Assembly: GCA_903813345.2 (NCBI GenBank)
Contig: CAIIXF020000014.1
Span: 70,417-82,916, forward strand
DNA length: 12,500 bases
Direction: 5' to 3'
Source of the DNA: Owenia fusiformis
Taxonomy: Eukaryota; Annelida; Polychaeta; Sabellida; Oweniidae
Part shown: positions 1 through 7,054 of the stretch, one piece after another
Position numbering within the stretch: the first letter of the stretch is position 1
Layout of the letters: each line of letters starts with the position of its first letter
Program-made: the position numbers and the translations under genes
The notes under the pieces: model-generated
Told to the model about the DNA's origin: nothing
The model's input: the letters and a program-made list of their open reading frames with translations, nothing else
Databases searched by the model: none

Positions 1-528
1 TATTATTCTTCTTCGGGAGTTTTTTCAGTAACTATGGGGTATCCAGTATGGACCATAATACAGTTTATTTAGGTTCAGTATCTAGTTGGTGGGAAATTGG
101 GTCAAATTTTTATCTAGGTCAAAGGTCAAGAACTAGGTCAAATCCAGTACTTTGTCACTTTTTTCGATTTTCTCGGTTGTCTTTCAATATTTTCGATCCG
201 GGTTTTTTTCATTGTGTTCCTTATAAAAAAGTAGGAAATCTAGGGTCGATTTAGATTTTTGATATCTCAAACTGATTTCGAGATATCAGTGTCCGAAAAC
301 GAGGTCCAAAAAAAAGTTCTCGGAATCAAATGTCCAGGATATCAGTCTTATAGGAAATTTTCTCAGGATTCGGAATCTGAAAACGAAATTTAGATCAGAC
401 TTCCGGTTCTGAAGTTATGGCGTTTTGAAAGCTCAAAAATCGCTAAATTTTGAGCCCATGTTAAGTCAATGGGAAAAACGATTTTTTTGAAGTGAAAAAT
501 ACGAAATATAGACTAAGTTCAGCTAAAT
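1..528 (+). repeat. Leader of block 0 (type I), left-truncated by the window
   Basis: This leader lacks its opening junction, which must lie just before base 1; bases 1-30 match the DNA downstream of the junction in other blocks. AGGTCAAAGGTCA lies at 116-128 with a further AGGTCA at 135-140. Bases 145-370 are the type I sequence (GATCCGGGTTTTTTTC near 195), shared with the leaders at 7691 and 11827. An inverted repeat TGATATCTC / GAGATATCA lies at 260-268 and 280-288. Bases 289-425 are a diverged copy of the 134-bp module. An open frame at 48-254 recurs at 11941-12135 but has no recognisable domain and looks incidental. No gene is supported here. Confidence 0.88.
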
Positions 529-737
529 ATGATGAAAGGTTTTAAAAGAATGGGACCTCAAAAGCCATCTAGCTTTAAAATTTGGACACCAAAATGCCTA
601 GGTCAAAATCTAGGTCAAACTCAAAGTTTTTTCTTATTTTTGCGATTCTGACACTATACTTTAATTATATTCTTCGAAATTGTGTATACATGTAGCCAAG
701 AGTGTGCTAATAGCGTTAGCCTTTTGCCGTCAGAAAG

Positions 738-786
738 TATTTTGACCCACTTTTGAGATATGGTGTCCGAAAAGTAGGTCAAAATA
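738..786 (+). repeat. Conserved 49-bp stem-loop (type example)
   Basis: Left arm TATTTTGACCCACTTTT (738-754), 15-nt loop (755-769), right arm AAAAGTAGGTCAAAATA (770-786): 16 of 17 positions pair. The same 17+15+17 layout recurs at 2759-2807, 3972-4020, 4448-4496, 5058-5106, 5534-5582, 6654-6702, 7264-7312, 8485-8533, 9094-9142, 9570-9618, 10836-10884 and 11444-11492. A decayed copy lies at 2151-2199. U13 keeps the full 16 pairs; U3, U4, U9 and U14 lose one more at the loop-closing position. Function is unknown: it could fold in RNA or in single-stranded DNA. Confidence 0.85.
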
Positions 787-1030
787 AAAAGTTCTCCAAA
801 TTCAATGTTTGAGTTATGAATTAAAAATAGAATTTTCTCAGAAATCCGAATCTGCAAACCAAATTTCGATCCGACTTCCGGTTCCGAAGTTATGGCGTGT
901 CCAAAAAGTAGGTCAAAATAAAAATTCGCCAAATTTAATGTATGAGTTATGAATTAGGGGTAGAATTTTGTCAGGAATCCGAATCTTTAAATCAAATTTA
1001 GATCCGACTTCCGATTTGGAAGTTATGGCG
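763..1030 (+). repeat. Tandem pair of 134-bp modules in U1
   Basis: Two adjacent copies, 763-896 and 897-1030, each begin GTGTCC and end GTTATGGCG. Each carries AAAAGTAGGTCAAAATA, TATGAGTTATGAATTA and GGAATCCGAATCT-type segments plus a CTTCCG-type mini-hairpin. The same exact 134-bp spacing recurs in five other long units, so this is a fixed module and not a chance duplication. Confidence 0.92.
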
Positions 1031-1106
1031 TTTTGAAATTTCGGAAAATCGATCTGATGGTATCCTGATAGAAAGTCAAGAGTAGAGAAGAAAATATTGA
1101 AAAATT

Positions 1107-1290
1107 CATCCATCCTTCCTATCTGATCCTATCCTATCCTTCCTTCGTATCCTTTCCTTCCTATCCTTCCTATCCTCTCCTATCATATCCTTTCTTCATA
1201 TTCTGTTCTATCCTATCCTTCTTTCTTATTCTATCCTATCGTTCCTACCCATTCTATCCTATCCTACCTTCCTGTTTTATCCATCCATCT
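1107..1290 (+). repeat. Pyrimidine-rich CCTATCCTT simple-sequence tract
   Basis: Almost purely C and T with regularly placed A, built from irregular CCTAT, CCTTC and TATCCT motifs. It takes the place where other blocks carry the 12-bp minisatellite, between the last body unit and the next block junction. No other tract of this composition occurs in the window. Confidence 0.93.
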
Positions 1291-1342
1291 TATTCTGGAT
1301 GACTCGGCTTATTTTAGATGACTGGGCTTAAAAAAATCTGGA

Positions 1343-1941
1343 TCTGGAGTCTGAAATTGAACTTCGTTCAATTTCCCAAGTCTAGTTATTATTCATTCTT
1401 TCTTTCTTTCTTTCTTTCTTTCCGAACATTTTTTCTCAGCAACTAGAAGAACTTACTTTAACCTACTTACATGGCTAACATAGCCCATCAACCTAGTTTC
1501 TGGGAAATTAGGTCAAATTTTTATCTAGGTCAAAGGTCAAGAACTAGGTCAAATTTAGGTAAAATCAACATTCTGTCAATTATCTTTTTTGTTACTTGTG
1601 GTAACTCCTTCATCTTTTTTTCAACATTTAGCTTAGAAAAAAACAAATCGAGAGTGTGCCATCCGTTTTTTGATAACTCTTAGCGATTTTGAGATATGGC
1701 GTCCCGAAAGTAGGTCAAACTAAAAAAGTTCTCCAAATTTAGCATATGAGCTATGAAATAAGGGTAGAATTTTCTCAGGAATCCGAATCTGCAAACCAAA
1801 TTTCGATCCGACTTCCCGTTCGGAAGTTATTGTGATTTGAAAGCTCAAAAATCGCTAAATTTGGTGCCCCATGTTAAGTAAATGGGGAAAAAGACTTTTT
1901 CGAAGTGTAAAATACGAGATATAGACTGAGTACAGCTTAAC
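1343..1941 (+). repeat. Junction and type II leader of block 1
   Basis: Opens the 1763-bp block 1343-3105. The junction hairpin is at 1353-1375 and a TTTC microsatellite at about 1396-1422. AGGTCAAAGGTCA lies at 1527-1539, followed by AGGTCA at 1546-1551. The type II sequence (about 1558-1690, containing GAGAGTGTGCCATCCG) replaces the type I sequence. The leader closes with a 134-bp-module relative and the CGCTAAATTTGGTGCCCCAT segment. A 70-codon open frame at 1471-1683 is not matched at full length in the other leaders and is not supported as a gene. The run 1298-1332 just before the junction has GATGACTCGGCTTA-like repeats. Confidence 0.88.
1353..1375 (+). repeat. Block-junction hairpin, G-C closed variant
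   Basis: Arms GAAATTGAAC and GTTCAATTTC with a 3-nt loop, perfectly paired over 10 bp. Most other junctions have TAAATTGAAC and GTTCAATTTA, so the outermost T-A pair became G-C through changes on both sides. Confidence 0.88.
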
Positions 1942-2549
1942 ATAATGAAAGCCTATAAAAGAAGGGGACCTCGAAGGCTATCTAGCTTTAAAATTTGGAC
2001 AGCAAAATGCCTAGGTCAAAATCTAGGTCAAATTTATAGTATTTTCTTATTTTTGCGATTCTGACACTACACTTTAATAATTTGCTTCAAAATTTTGTAT
2101 ACAGGTAGCCAAGAGTGTGCTAACAGTGTTAGCCTTTTGCCGTCAGAAAGTAATTCTACCCACTTTTGAGATATGGTGTCCGAAAAGTAGGTCAAAATGA
2201 AAAGTTCTCCAAATTTAACATATGAGCTATGAAATAAGAGTAGAATTTTCTCAGGAATTCGAATCTGCAGACCAAATTTCGATCCGAAAAGGTTATGGCG
2301 TGTTATGGCGTGTCCGAAAAGTAGGTCAAAATAAGAATTCGCCAAATTTAATGTATGAGTTATGAATTAGGGGTAGAATTTTGTCAGGAATCCGAATCTT
2401 TAAATGAAATTTCGATCCGACTTCCGGTTCGGAAGTTATTGCGTTTTGAAATTTCGGAAAATCGATCTGATGGTATCCTGATAGAAAGTCAAGGAAAAAA
2501 GATTTTTTTGAAGTGTAAAATACGAGACATAGATTGAGTACAGCTTAAG
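1942..2549 (+). repeat. Body unit U2, long form (608 bp)
   Basis: TATAAAAG at 1954-1961; ACAGCAAAATGCC instead of the usual ACACCAAAATGCC, a variant shared only with U13. The stem-loop at 2151-2199 is decayed in its left arm. The module pair is 2176-2443. The forward frame is closed by TGA at the GATTCTGACAC site. A minus-strand open frame at 2067-2345 belongs to a set seen in five long units (U1, U2, U5, U8, U13) and has no recognised domain. Confidence 0.9.
2176..2443 (+). repeat. Tandem pair of 134-bp modules in U2
   Basis: Copies 2176-2309 and 2310-2443. The first has lost its CTTCCG / CGGAAG mini-hairpin: 15 bases are replaced by other sequence that includes a second GTTATGGCGT, yet the module is still exactly 134 bp long. 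Confidence 0.9.
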
Positions 2550-2912
2550 ATAATGAATTCCTATAAAAGAAGGGGACCTCAAAAGCTACATAGTTTCAAT
2601 ATTTGGACACCAAAATGCCTAGGTCAAAATCTAGGTCAAATTCATAGTTGTTCCTTATTTTTGCGATTCTGGCACTACACTTTTAGGATTTGCTTCAAAA
2701 TTTTGTATACAGGTAGCAAAGAGTGTGCTAATAGTGAGAGCCTTTTGCCGTCAGAAAGTATTTTGACCCACTTTTGAGATATGGTGTCCGTAAAGTAGGT
2801 CAAAATAAAAAGTTCTCATAATTTAACTTATGAGTTATGAATTAAGGGTAGAATTTTCTCAGGAATCCAAATCTGTAAACCAAATTTAAATCCGACTTCC
2901 AGTCAAAAATTC
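2550..2912 (+). repeat. Body unit U3, single module, 3' truncated into minisatellite
   Basis: TATAAAAG at 2562-2569 and stem-loop at 2759-2807. The unit stops inside its mini-hairpin (CTTCCAG) and joins CAAAAATTCC, the sequence that leads into the minisatellite; the same junction is found in U14. A 74-codon frame at 2553-2777 is open here and in U4, U6, U9, U13 and U14, starting at the ATG just upstream of TATAAAAG. Most differences from the U6 copy change the amino acid (for example H/P, C/F and E/V), so selection on a protein is not evident. Confidence 0.9.
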
Positions 2913-3096
2913 CTACTTACCTACCCACTTACCTACTCGGCTACCTACTTAGCTACCTACTCAGCTACTTACTCAGCTACCTACTCAGCTACCTGCTCAG
3001 CTGCTTACTCAGCTACCTTCTCAGCTACTTACTCAATAACTTTATCATCTACTTACTCAGCTTCCTACTCAGTTACTTACTCAGCTCTTTACTCAA
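2913..3096 (+). repeat. 12-bp minisatellite (CTACCTACTCAG type), block 1
   Basis: Tandem, imperfect 12-bp units with TACTCAGCTAC as the common core. Some units vary as TTACTCAG, CTGCTCAG or ACTCAATAAC. It ends with CTCTTTACTCAAGTAAATCAA just before the next junction. Because 12 is a multiple of three, the array stays open in several frames and gives spurious Leu/Ser/Tyr- or Leu/Pro/Thr/Gln-repeat peptides. Confidence 0.95.
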
Positions 3097-3115
3097 GTAA
3101 ATCAATCTGGAGTCT

Positions 3116-3138
3116 TAAATTGAACTTTGTTCAATTTA
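3116..3138 (+). repeat. Block-junction hairpin
   Basis: Arms TAAATTGAAC and GTTCAATTTA around a TTT loop, perfectly paired over 10 bp. It sits inside a wider inverted pair, CAATCTGGAGTCT (3103-3115) and AGACTCCAGATTG (3153-3165), which the other junctions lack on the right side. Confidence 0.9.
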
Positions 3139-3149
3139 CCAATCTAGTT

Positions 3150-3251
3150 ATTAGACTCCAGATTGAAAATCTGGAGTCTATTGCTTTTGCCAGTTTTCTT
3201 ATTAGACTCCAGATTGAAAATCTGGAGTCTATTGCTTTTGCCAGTTTTCTT
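3150..3251 (+). repeat. 51-bp tandem duplication carrying a 13-bp foldback
   Basis: Two copies, 3150-3200 and 3201-3251, appear identical. Each contains a perfect inverted repeat, TAGACTCCAGATT and AATCTGGAGTCTA, with a GAA loop (3152-3164/3168-3180 and 3203-3215/3219-3231). The right arms repeat the block-junction motif TCTGGAGTCT and the left arms are its reverse complement, so the insertion appears to derive from an inverted copy of the junction itself. Confidence 0.93.
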
Positions 3252-3762
3252 ATTATTATTCTCTCTTGTCACGTTTTCTCAGTAACTAGAAGACTTGGAG
3301 TAAATCTACTTACATGGTCAGTTAGGGTATGTGACCTAGTTTCTGGGAAATTAGGTCAAATTTTTATCTAGGTCAAAGGTCAAAATCTAGGTCAAATTAT
3401 CATTTTGTCAATTATCTTTGTCATTTTTCGATATTTTTTCAAAATTTTTTTTTCAACGTGTAGCCGAGAAAAAGACGATTCGACTGTGAGTAATCAATTT
3501 TTTGATTACTTTTACCGATTTTGAGATATTGCGTCCGGAAAGTAGGTCAAACGAAAAAGTTCTCCGAATTCAACGTATGAGTTATGAAATAAGTGTAAAA
3601 TTTCCTCAGGAATCCAAATCTGCAAACCAAATTTCAATCTGACTTCCGGTTCGGAAGCTATAGCGTTTTGAAATTGCTAAATTTGGTGCCCATGTAAAGC
3701 CAATGGGAAAAAAGACTTTTTCGAAGTGTAAAATACAAGATATAGACTGAGCACAGCTTAAC

Positions 3763-4238
3763 ATAATGAATGTCCATAAAAGAAGGGGACTTCAAAAGCT
3801 ACCTAGCTTCAAAATTTGGACACCAAAATGCCTAGGTCAAAATCTAGGTCAAATTCATAGTTTTTCCTTATTTTTGCGATTCTGGCACTACACTTTTAGG
3901 ATTTGCTTCAAAATTTTGTATACAGGTAGCAAAGAGTGTGCTAATAGTGAGAGCCTTTTGCCGTCAGAAAGTATTTTGACCCACTTTTGAGATATGGTGT
4001 CCGTAAAGTAGGTCAAAATAAAAATTTCTCATAATTTAACTTATGAGTTATGAATTAAGGGTAGAATTTTCTCAGGAATCCGAATCTGCAAACCAAATTT
4101 CAATCCGACTTTTCGTTGGGAAGTTATGGCGTTTTGAAAGCTCAAAAATCGCTAATTTTGGTGCCCCATGTTATGTCAATGAGAAAAAAGATTTTTTTGA
4201 AGTGTAAAATACCAGATAAAGACTGAGTACAGCTTAAG
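3763..4238 (+). repeat. Body unit U4, short form (476 bp)
   Basis: The TATA position reads CATAAAAG (3775-3782). Stem-loop at 3972-4020. One 134-bp module, with the mini-hairpin changed to CTTTTCGTTGGGAAG, then the segment GCTAATTTTGGTGCCCCATG and CCAGATAAAGACTGAG. These variants recur 1086 bp and 2206 bp downstream. The 74-codon forward frame 3766-3990 is open. Confidence 0.92.
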
Positions 4239-4848
4239 ATTCTGAAAGTCTATAAAAGAAAGGGACCTTGAAGGCTATCTAGCTTTAAAATTTGGACACC
4301 AAAATCCCTAGGTCAAAATCTAGGTCAAATACATAGTTTTTCCTTATTTTTGCGATTCTGGCACTACACTTTTAGGATTTGCTTCAAAATCTTGTATACA
4401 GGTAGCAAAGAGTGGGCTAATAGTGTTAGCCTTTTGCCGTCAGAGAGTATTTTGACCCACTTTTGAGATATGGTGTCCGAAAAGTAGGTAAAAATAAAAA
4501 ATTCTCCAAATTTTACATATGAGTTATGAATTAAGAGTAGAATTTTCTCAGAAATCCGAATCTGCAAACCAAATTTCGATCTGACTTCCGGTTCCAAAGT
4601 TATGGCGTGTCCGAAAAGTAGGTCAAAATAAAAATTCGCCAAATTTAACGTATGAGTTATGAATAAGGGGTAGAATTTTGTCAGGAATCCGAATCTTTAA
4701 ATCAAATTTCGATCCGACTTCCGGTTTGAAAGTTATGGCGTTTTGAAATTTCGAGAAAAATCGATCTGATGTTATCCTGATAGAAAGTCAAGGAAAAAAG
4801 ATTTTTTCGAAGTGTAAAATAAGAGATATAGATTGAGTACAGGTTAAG
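4239..4848 (+). repeat. Body unit U5, long form (610 bp)
   Basis: Begins ATTCTGAA, so the ATG found in other units is missing. TATAAAAG at 4251-4258; stem-loop at 4448-4496 with GGTAAAAATA in the right arm; GGGCTAATAGTG in place of GTGCTAATAGTG. Nearly the same as U8, 2206 bp downstream. The minus-strand frame 4364-4642 is open. Confidence 0.92.
4473..4740 (+). repeat. Tandem pair of 134-bp modules in U5
   Basis: Copies 4473-4606 and 4607-4740. The second carries GAATCTTTAAATCAAATTTC and a weakened mini-hairpin (CTTCCGGTTTGAAAG), as in U8. It is followed by the linker with CGATCTGATGTTATCCTGAT. Confidence 0.92.
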
Positions 4849-5324
4849 ATAATGAATTCCTATAAAAGAAGGGGACCTCAAAAGCTACCTAGTTTCAATA
4901 TTTGGACACCAAAATGCCTAGGTCAAAATCTAGGTCAAATTCATAGTTTTTCCTTATTTTTGCGATTCTGGCACTACACTTTTAGGATTTGCTTCAAAAT
5001 TTTGTATACAGGTAGCAAAGAGTGTGCTAATAGTGTTAGCCTTTTGCCGTCAGGAAGTATTTTGACCCACTTTTGAAATATGGTGTCCGTAAAGTAGGTC
5101 TAAATAAAAATTTCTCATAATTTAACTTATGAGTTATGAATTAAGGGTAGAATTTTGTCAGGAATCCGAATCTGCAAACCAAATTTCAATCCGACTTTTC
5201 GTTGGGAAGTTATGGCGTTTTGAAAGCTCAAAAATCGCTAATTTTGGTGCCCCATGTTATGTCAATGAGAAAAAAGATTTTTTTGAAGTGTATAATACCA
5301 GATAAAGACTGAGTACAGCTTAAG
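4849..5324 (+). repeat. Body unit U6, short form (476 bp)
   Basis: TATAAAAG at 4861-4868 and stem-loop at 5058-5106. Its 3' part matches U4 at an offset of 1086 bp, including the CTTTTCGTTGGGAAG hairpin variant. The forward 74-codon frame 4852-5076 is open. Confidence 0.92.
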
Positions 5325-5690
5325 ATTCTGAAAGTCTATAAAAGAAGGGGACCTCGAAGGCTATCTAGCTTTAAAATTTGGACACCAAAATCCCTAGGTC
5401 AAAATCTAGGTCAAATACATAGTTTTTCCTTATTTTTGCGATTCTGGCACTACACTTTTAGGATTTGCTTCAAAATTTTGTATACAGGTAGCAAAGAGTG
5501 GGCTAATAGTGTTAGCCTTTTGCTGTCAGAGAGTATTTTGACCCACTTTTGAGATATGGTGTCCGAAAAGTAGGTAAAAATAAAAAATTCTCCAAATTTT
5601 ACATATGAGTTATGAATTAAGAGTAGAATTTTCTCAGAAATCCGAATCTGCAAACCAATTTTCGATCAAACTTCTGGTTAGATAGTTATA
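5325..5690 (+). repeat. Body unit U7, truncated
   Basis: Matches U5 at an offset of 1086 bp up to about 5665, with TATAAAAG at 5337-5344 and stem-loop at 5534-5582. It then loses similarity inside the first 134-bp module (CTTCTGGTTAGATAG in place of the mini-hairpin). The start ATG is missing, as in U5. The minus-strand frame 5450-5653 is a shortened version of the long-unit frame. Confidence 0.88.
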
Positions 5691-5862
5691 GCGGTTTGAA
5701 GTCTCGAAAAGTCGATATGATGATATCCCCATGTCATGCATATGTAGTCGAAGATAACATTCTTAAGAGTTGTCTAAATGTCTATATTCTAGCTTACTCA
5801 GCTTATAGTGAATGACTCAGCTTACAAGTAATTGGATGACTCAGCTTAAAACAAGTCTTAAA
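5691..5862 (+). repeat. Degenerate terminal tract of block 2
   Basis: Low-similarity DNA in place of the minisatellite. It holds a few decayed relatives of the minisatellite core: GCTTACTCAGCTTA near 5792, and GAATGACTCAGCTTA and GGATGACTCAGCTTA near 5810-5848. A related pair (GATGACTCGGCTTA) precedes the junction at 1343. No gene is visible. Confidence 0.75.
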
Positions 5863-6444
5863 TCTGGAGTCTTAAATTGAACTTGTTCAATTTACATGTC
5901 TAGTTATTCTTTCTTTCTTTCTTTCCGAACACTTTTTCTCAGCAACTAGAAGAACTTACTTCAACCTACTTCCATGGCCAACATAGCCCATCAACCTAGT
6001 TTCTGGGAAATTAGGTCAATTTTTTATCTAGGTCAAAGGTCAAGAACTAGGTCAAATTAAGGTCAAATCAACAATCTGTCAATTATCTTCATTGGTGTTT
6101 GTCGTAACTCCTTCATCTTTTTTTTAACATGTAGCTTAGAAAAAAACAAATCGAGAGTGTGCCATCCGTTTTTTGATTACTCTTACCGATTTTGAGATAT
6201 GGCGTCCGGAAAGTAGGTCAAACTTAAAAAGTTCTCCAAATTTAGCATATGAGCTATGAAATAAGGGTAGAATTTTGTCAGGAATCCGAATCTGCAAACC
6301 AAATTTTGATCCGACTTCCCGTTCGGAAGTTATGGCGTTTTGAAAGCTCAAAAATCGCTAATTTTGGTGCCCCATGTTATGTCAATGAGAAAAAAGATTT
6401 TTTTGAAGTGTAAAATACCAGATAAAGACTGAGTACAGCTTAAG
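5863..6444 (+). repeat. Junction and type II leader of block 3
   Basis: Opens the 1828-bp block 5863-7690. Junction hairpin at 5873-5894 and TTTC microsatellite at about 5907-5925. AGGTCAAAGGTCA lies at 6030-6042 with AGGTCA six bases further on. The type II middle part closely resembles that at 1343. From about 6331 onward it switches to the variant tail seen at 4125 and 5211, which points to copying from that region. An open minus-strand frame at 6136-6351 has no recognised features. Confidence 0.89.
5873..5894 (+). repeat. Block-junction hairpin, two-base loop
   Basis: TAAATTGAAC and GTTCAATTTA separated by only TT, one base fewer than at 3116. The arms remain perfectly complementary over 10 bp, although the innermost C-G pair could not close around a 2-nt loop. 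Confidence 0.88.
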
Positions 6445-7054
6445 ATTCTGAAAGTCTATAAAAGAAGGGGACCTCGAAGGCTATCTAGCTTTAAAATTTG
6501 GACACCAAAATCCCTAGGTCAAAATCTAGGTCAAATTCATAGTTTTTCCTTATTTTTGCGATTCTGGCACTACACTTTTAGGATTTGCTTCAAAATTTTG
6601 TATACAGGTAGCAAAGAGTGGGCTAATAGTGTTAGCCTTTTGCCGTCAGAGAGTATTTTGACCCACTTTTGAGATATGGTGTCCGAAAAGTAGGTCATAA
6701 TAAAAAATTCTCCAAATTTTACATATGAGTTATGAATTAAGAGTAGAATTTTCTCAGGAATCCGAATCTGCAAACCAAATTTCGATCCAACTTCCGGTTC
6801 CATAGTTATGGCGTGTCCGAAAAGTAGGTCAAAATAAAAATTCGACAAATTTAACGTATGAGTTATGAATAAGGGGTAGAATTTTGTCAGGAATCCGAAT
6901 CTTTAAATCAAATTTCAATCCGACTTCCGGTTTGAAAGTTATGGCGTTTTGAAATTTCGAGAAAAATCGATCTGATGTTATCCTGATAGAAAGTCAAGGA
7001 AAAAAGATTTTTTTGAAGTGTAAAATACGAGATATAGATTGAGTACAGCTTAAG
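6445..7054 (+). repeat. Body unit U8, long form (610 bp)
   Basis: TATAAAAG at 6457-6464; stem-loop at 6654-6702 with GGTCATAATA on the right arm; ATG missing as in U5 and U7; minus-strand frame 6570-6848 open. It tracks U5 at a constant offset of 2206 bp without net indels. Confidence 0.92.
6679..6946 (+). repeat. Tandem pair of 134-bp modules in U8
   Basis: Copies 6679-6812 and 6813-6946, same boundaries and length as the pairs in the other long units. The linker after it reads CGATCTGATGTTATCCTGAT as in U5, not CGATCTGATGGTATCCTGAT as in U1, U2 and U13. Confidence 0.92.

Larger units (their letters stand above)
529..1080 (+). repeat. Body unit U1, long form with 134-bp module doubled
   Basis: First of 15 copies of the body unit. 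The usual TATAAAAG box is TTTAAAAG here. Paired CTAGGTCAAA motifs lie near 599-622, the 49-bp stem-loop at 738-786, and two 134-bp modules at 763-896 and 897-1030. It ends in the linker CGATCTGATGGTATCCTGAT, seen after most doubled modules, then runs into the pyrimidine tract instead of another unit. The forward frame open in some other copies is closed here by TGA (GATTCTGACAC instead of GATTCTGGCAC). Open frames on the minus strand at 654-932 and 913-1113 look like by-products of the repeat. Confidence 0.9.
3106..3762 (+). repeat. Junction and diverged type II leader of block 2, with insertion
   Basis: Opens the longest block (2757 bp, 3106-5862). The junction hairpin is followed by a 51-bp tandem duplication absent from the other leaders. 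AGGTCAAAGGTCA lies at 3370-3382. Upstream, TGACCTA (3332-3338) and TAGGTCA (3352-3358) form an inverted pair. The type II middle part is rearranged: an AGTAATCAA / TTGATTACT hairpin with a TTTT loop lies at 3489-3510, a left arm the other type II leaders lack. Distance from the AGGTCA cluster to the first unit is 393 bp, against 413-416 bp elsewhere. The open frame 3120-3371 runs through the duplication and is not supported as a gene. Confidence 0.87.

Noticed and set aside
763-1030. 134-bp module as nucleosome-sized satellite monomer
   Set aside because: 134 bp is shorter than the 147-bp core and the module is embedded in larger units, so nucleosome phasing is not a convincing explanation.
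1107-1290. Telomeric repeat
   Set aside because: The motifs are irregular CCTAT/CCTTC mixtures and match no standard telomere repeat.
2553-2777. 74-aa ORF repeated in several units as a gene family
   Set aside because: No recognisable domain, disabled in most of the 15 copies, differences mostly non-synonymous, and the frame simply follows the repeat.
1343-3105. Blocks as LTR retrotransposons or transposons with junctions as termini
   Set aside because: Junctions are short direct repeats with no primer-binding site, polypurine tract, transposase or reverse transcriptase remnants, and no evident target-site duplications.
5810-5848. AP-1-like TGACTCA sites
   Set aside because: Only two copies in a decayed repeat tract; easily derived from the TTACTCAGCT minisatellite core by one base change.
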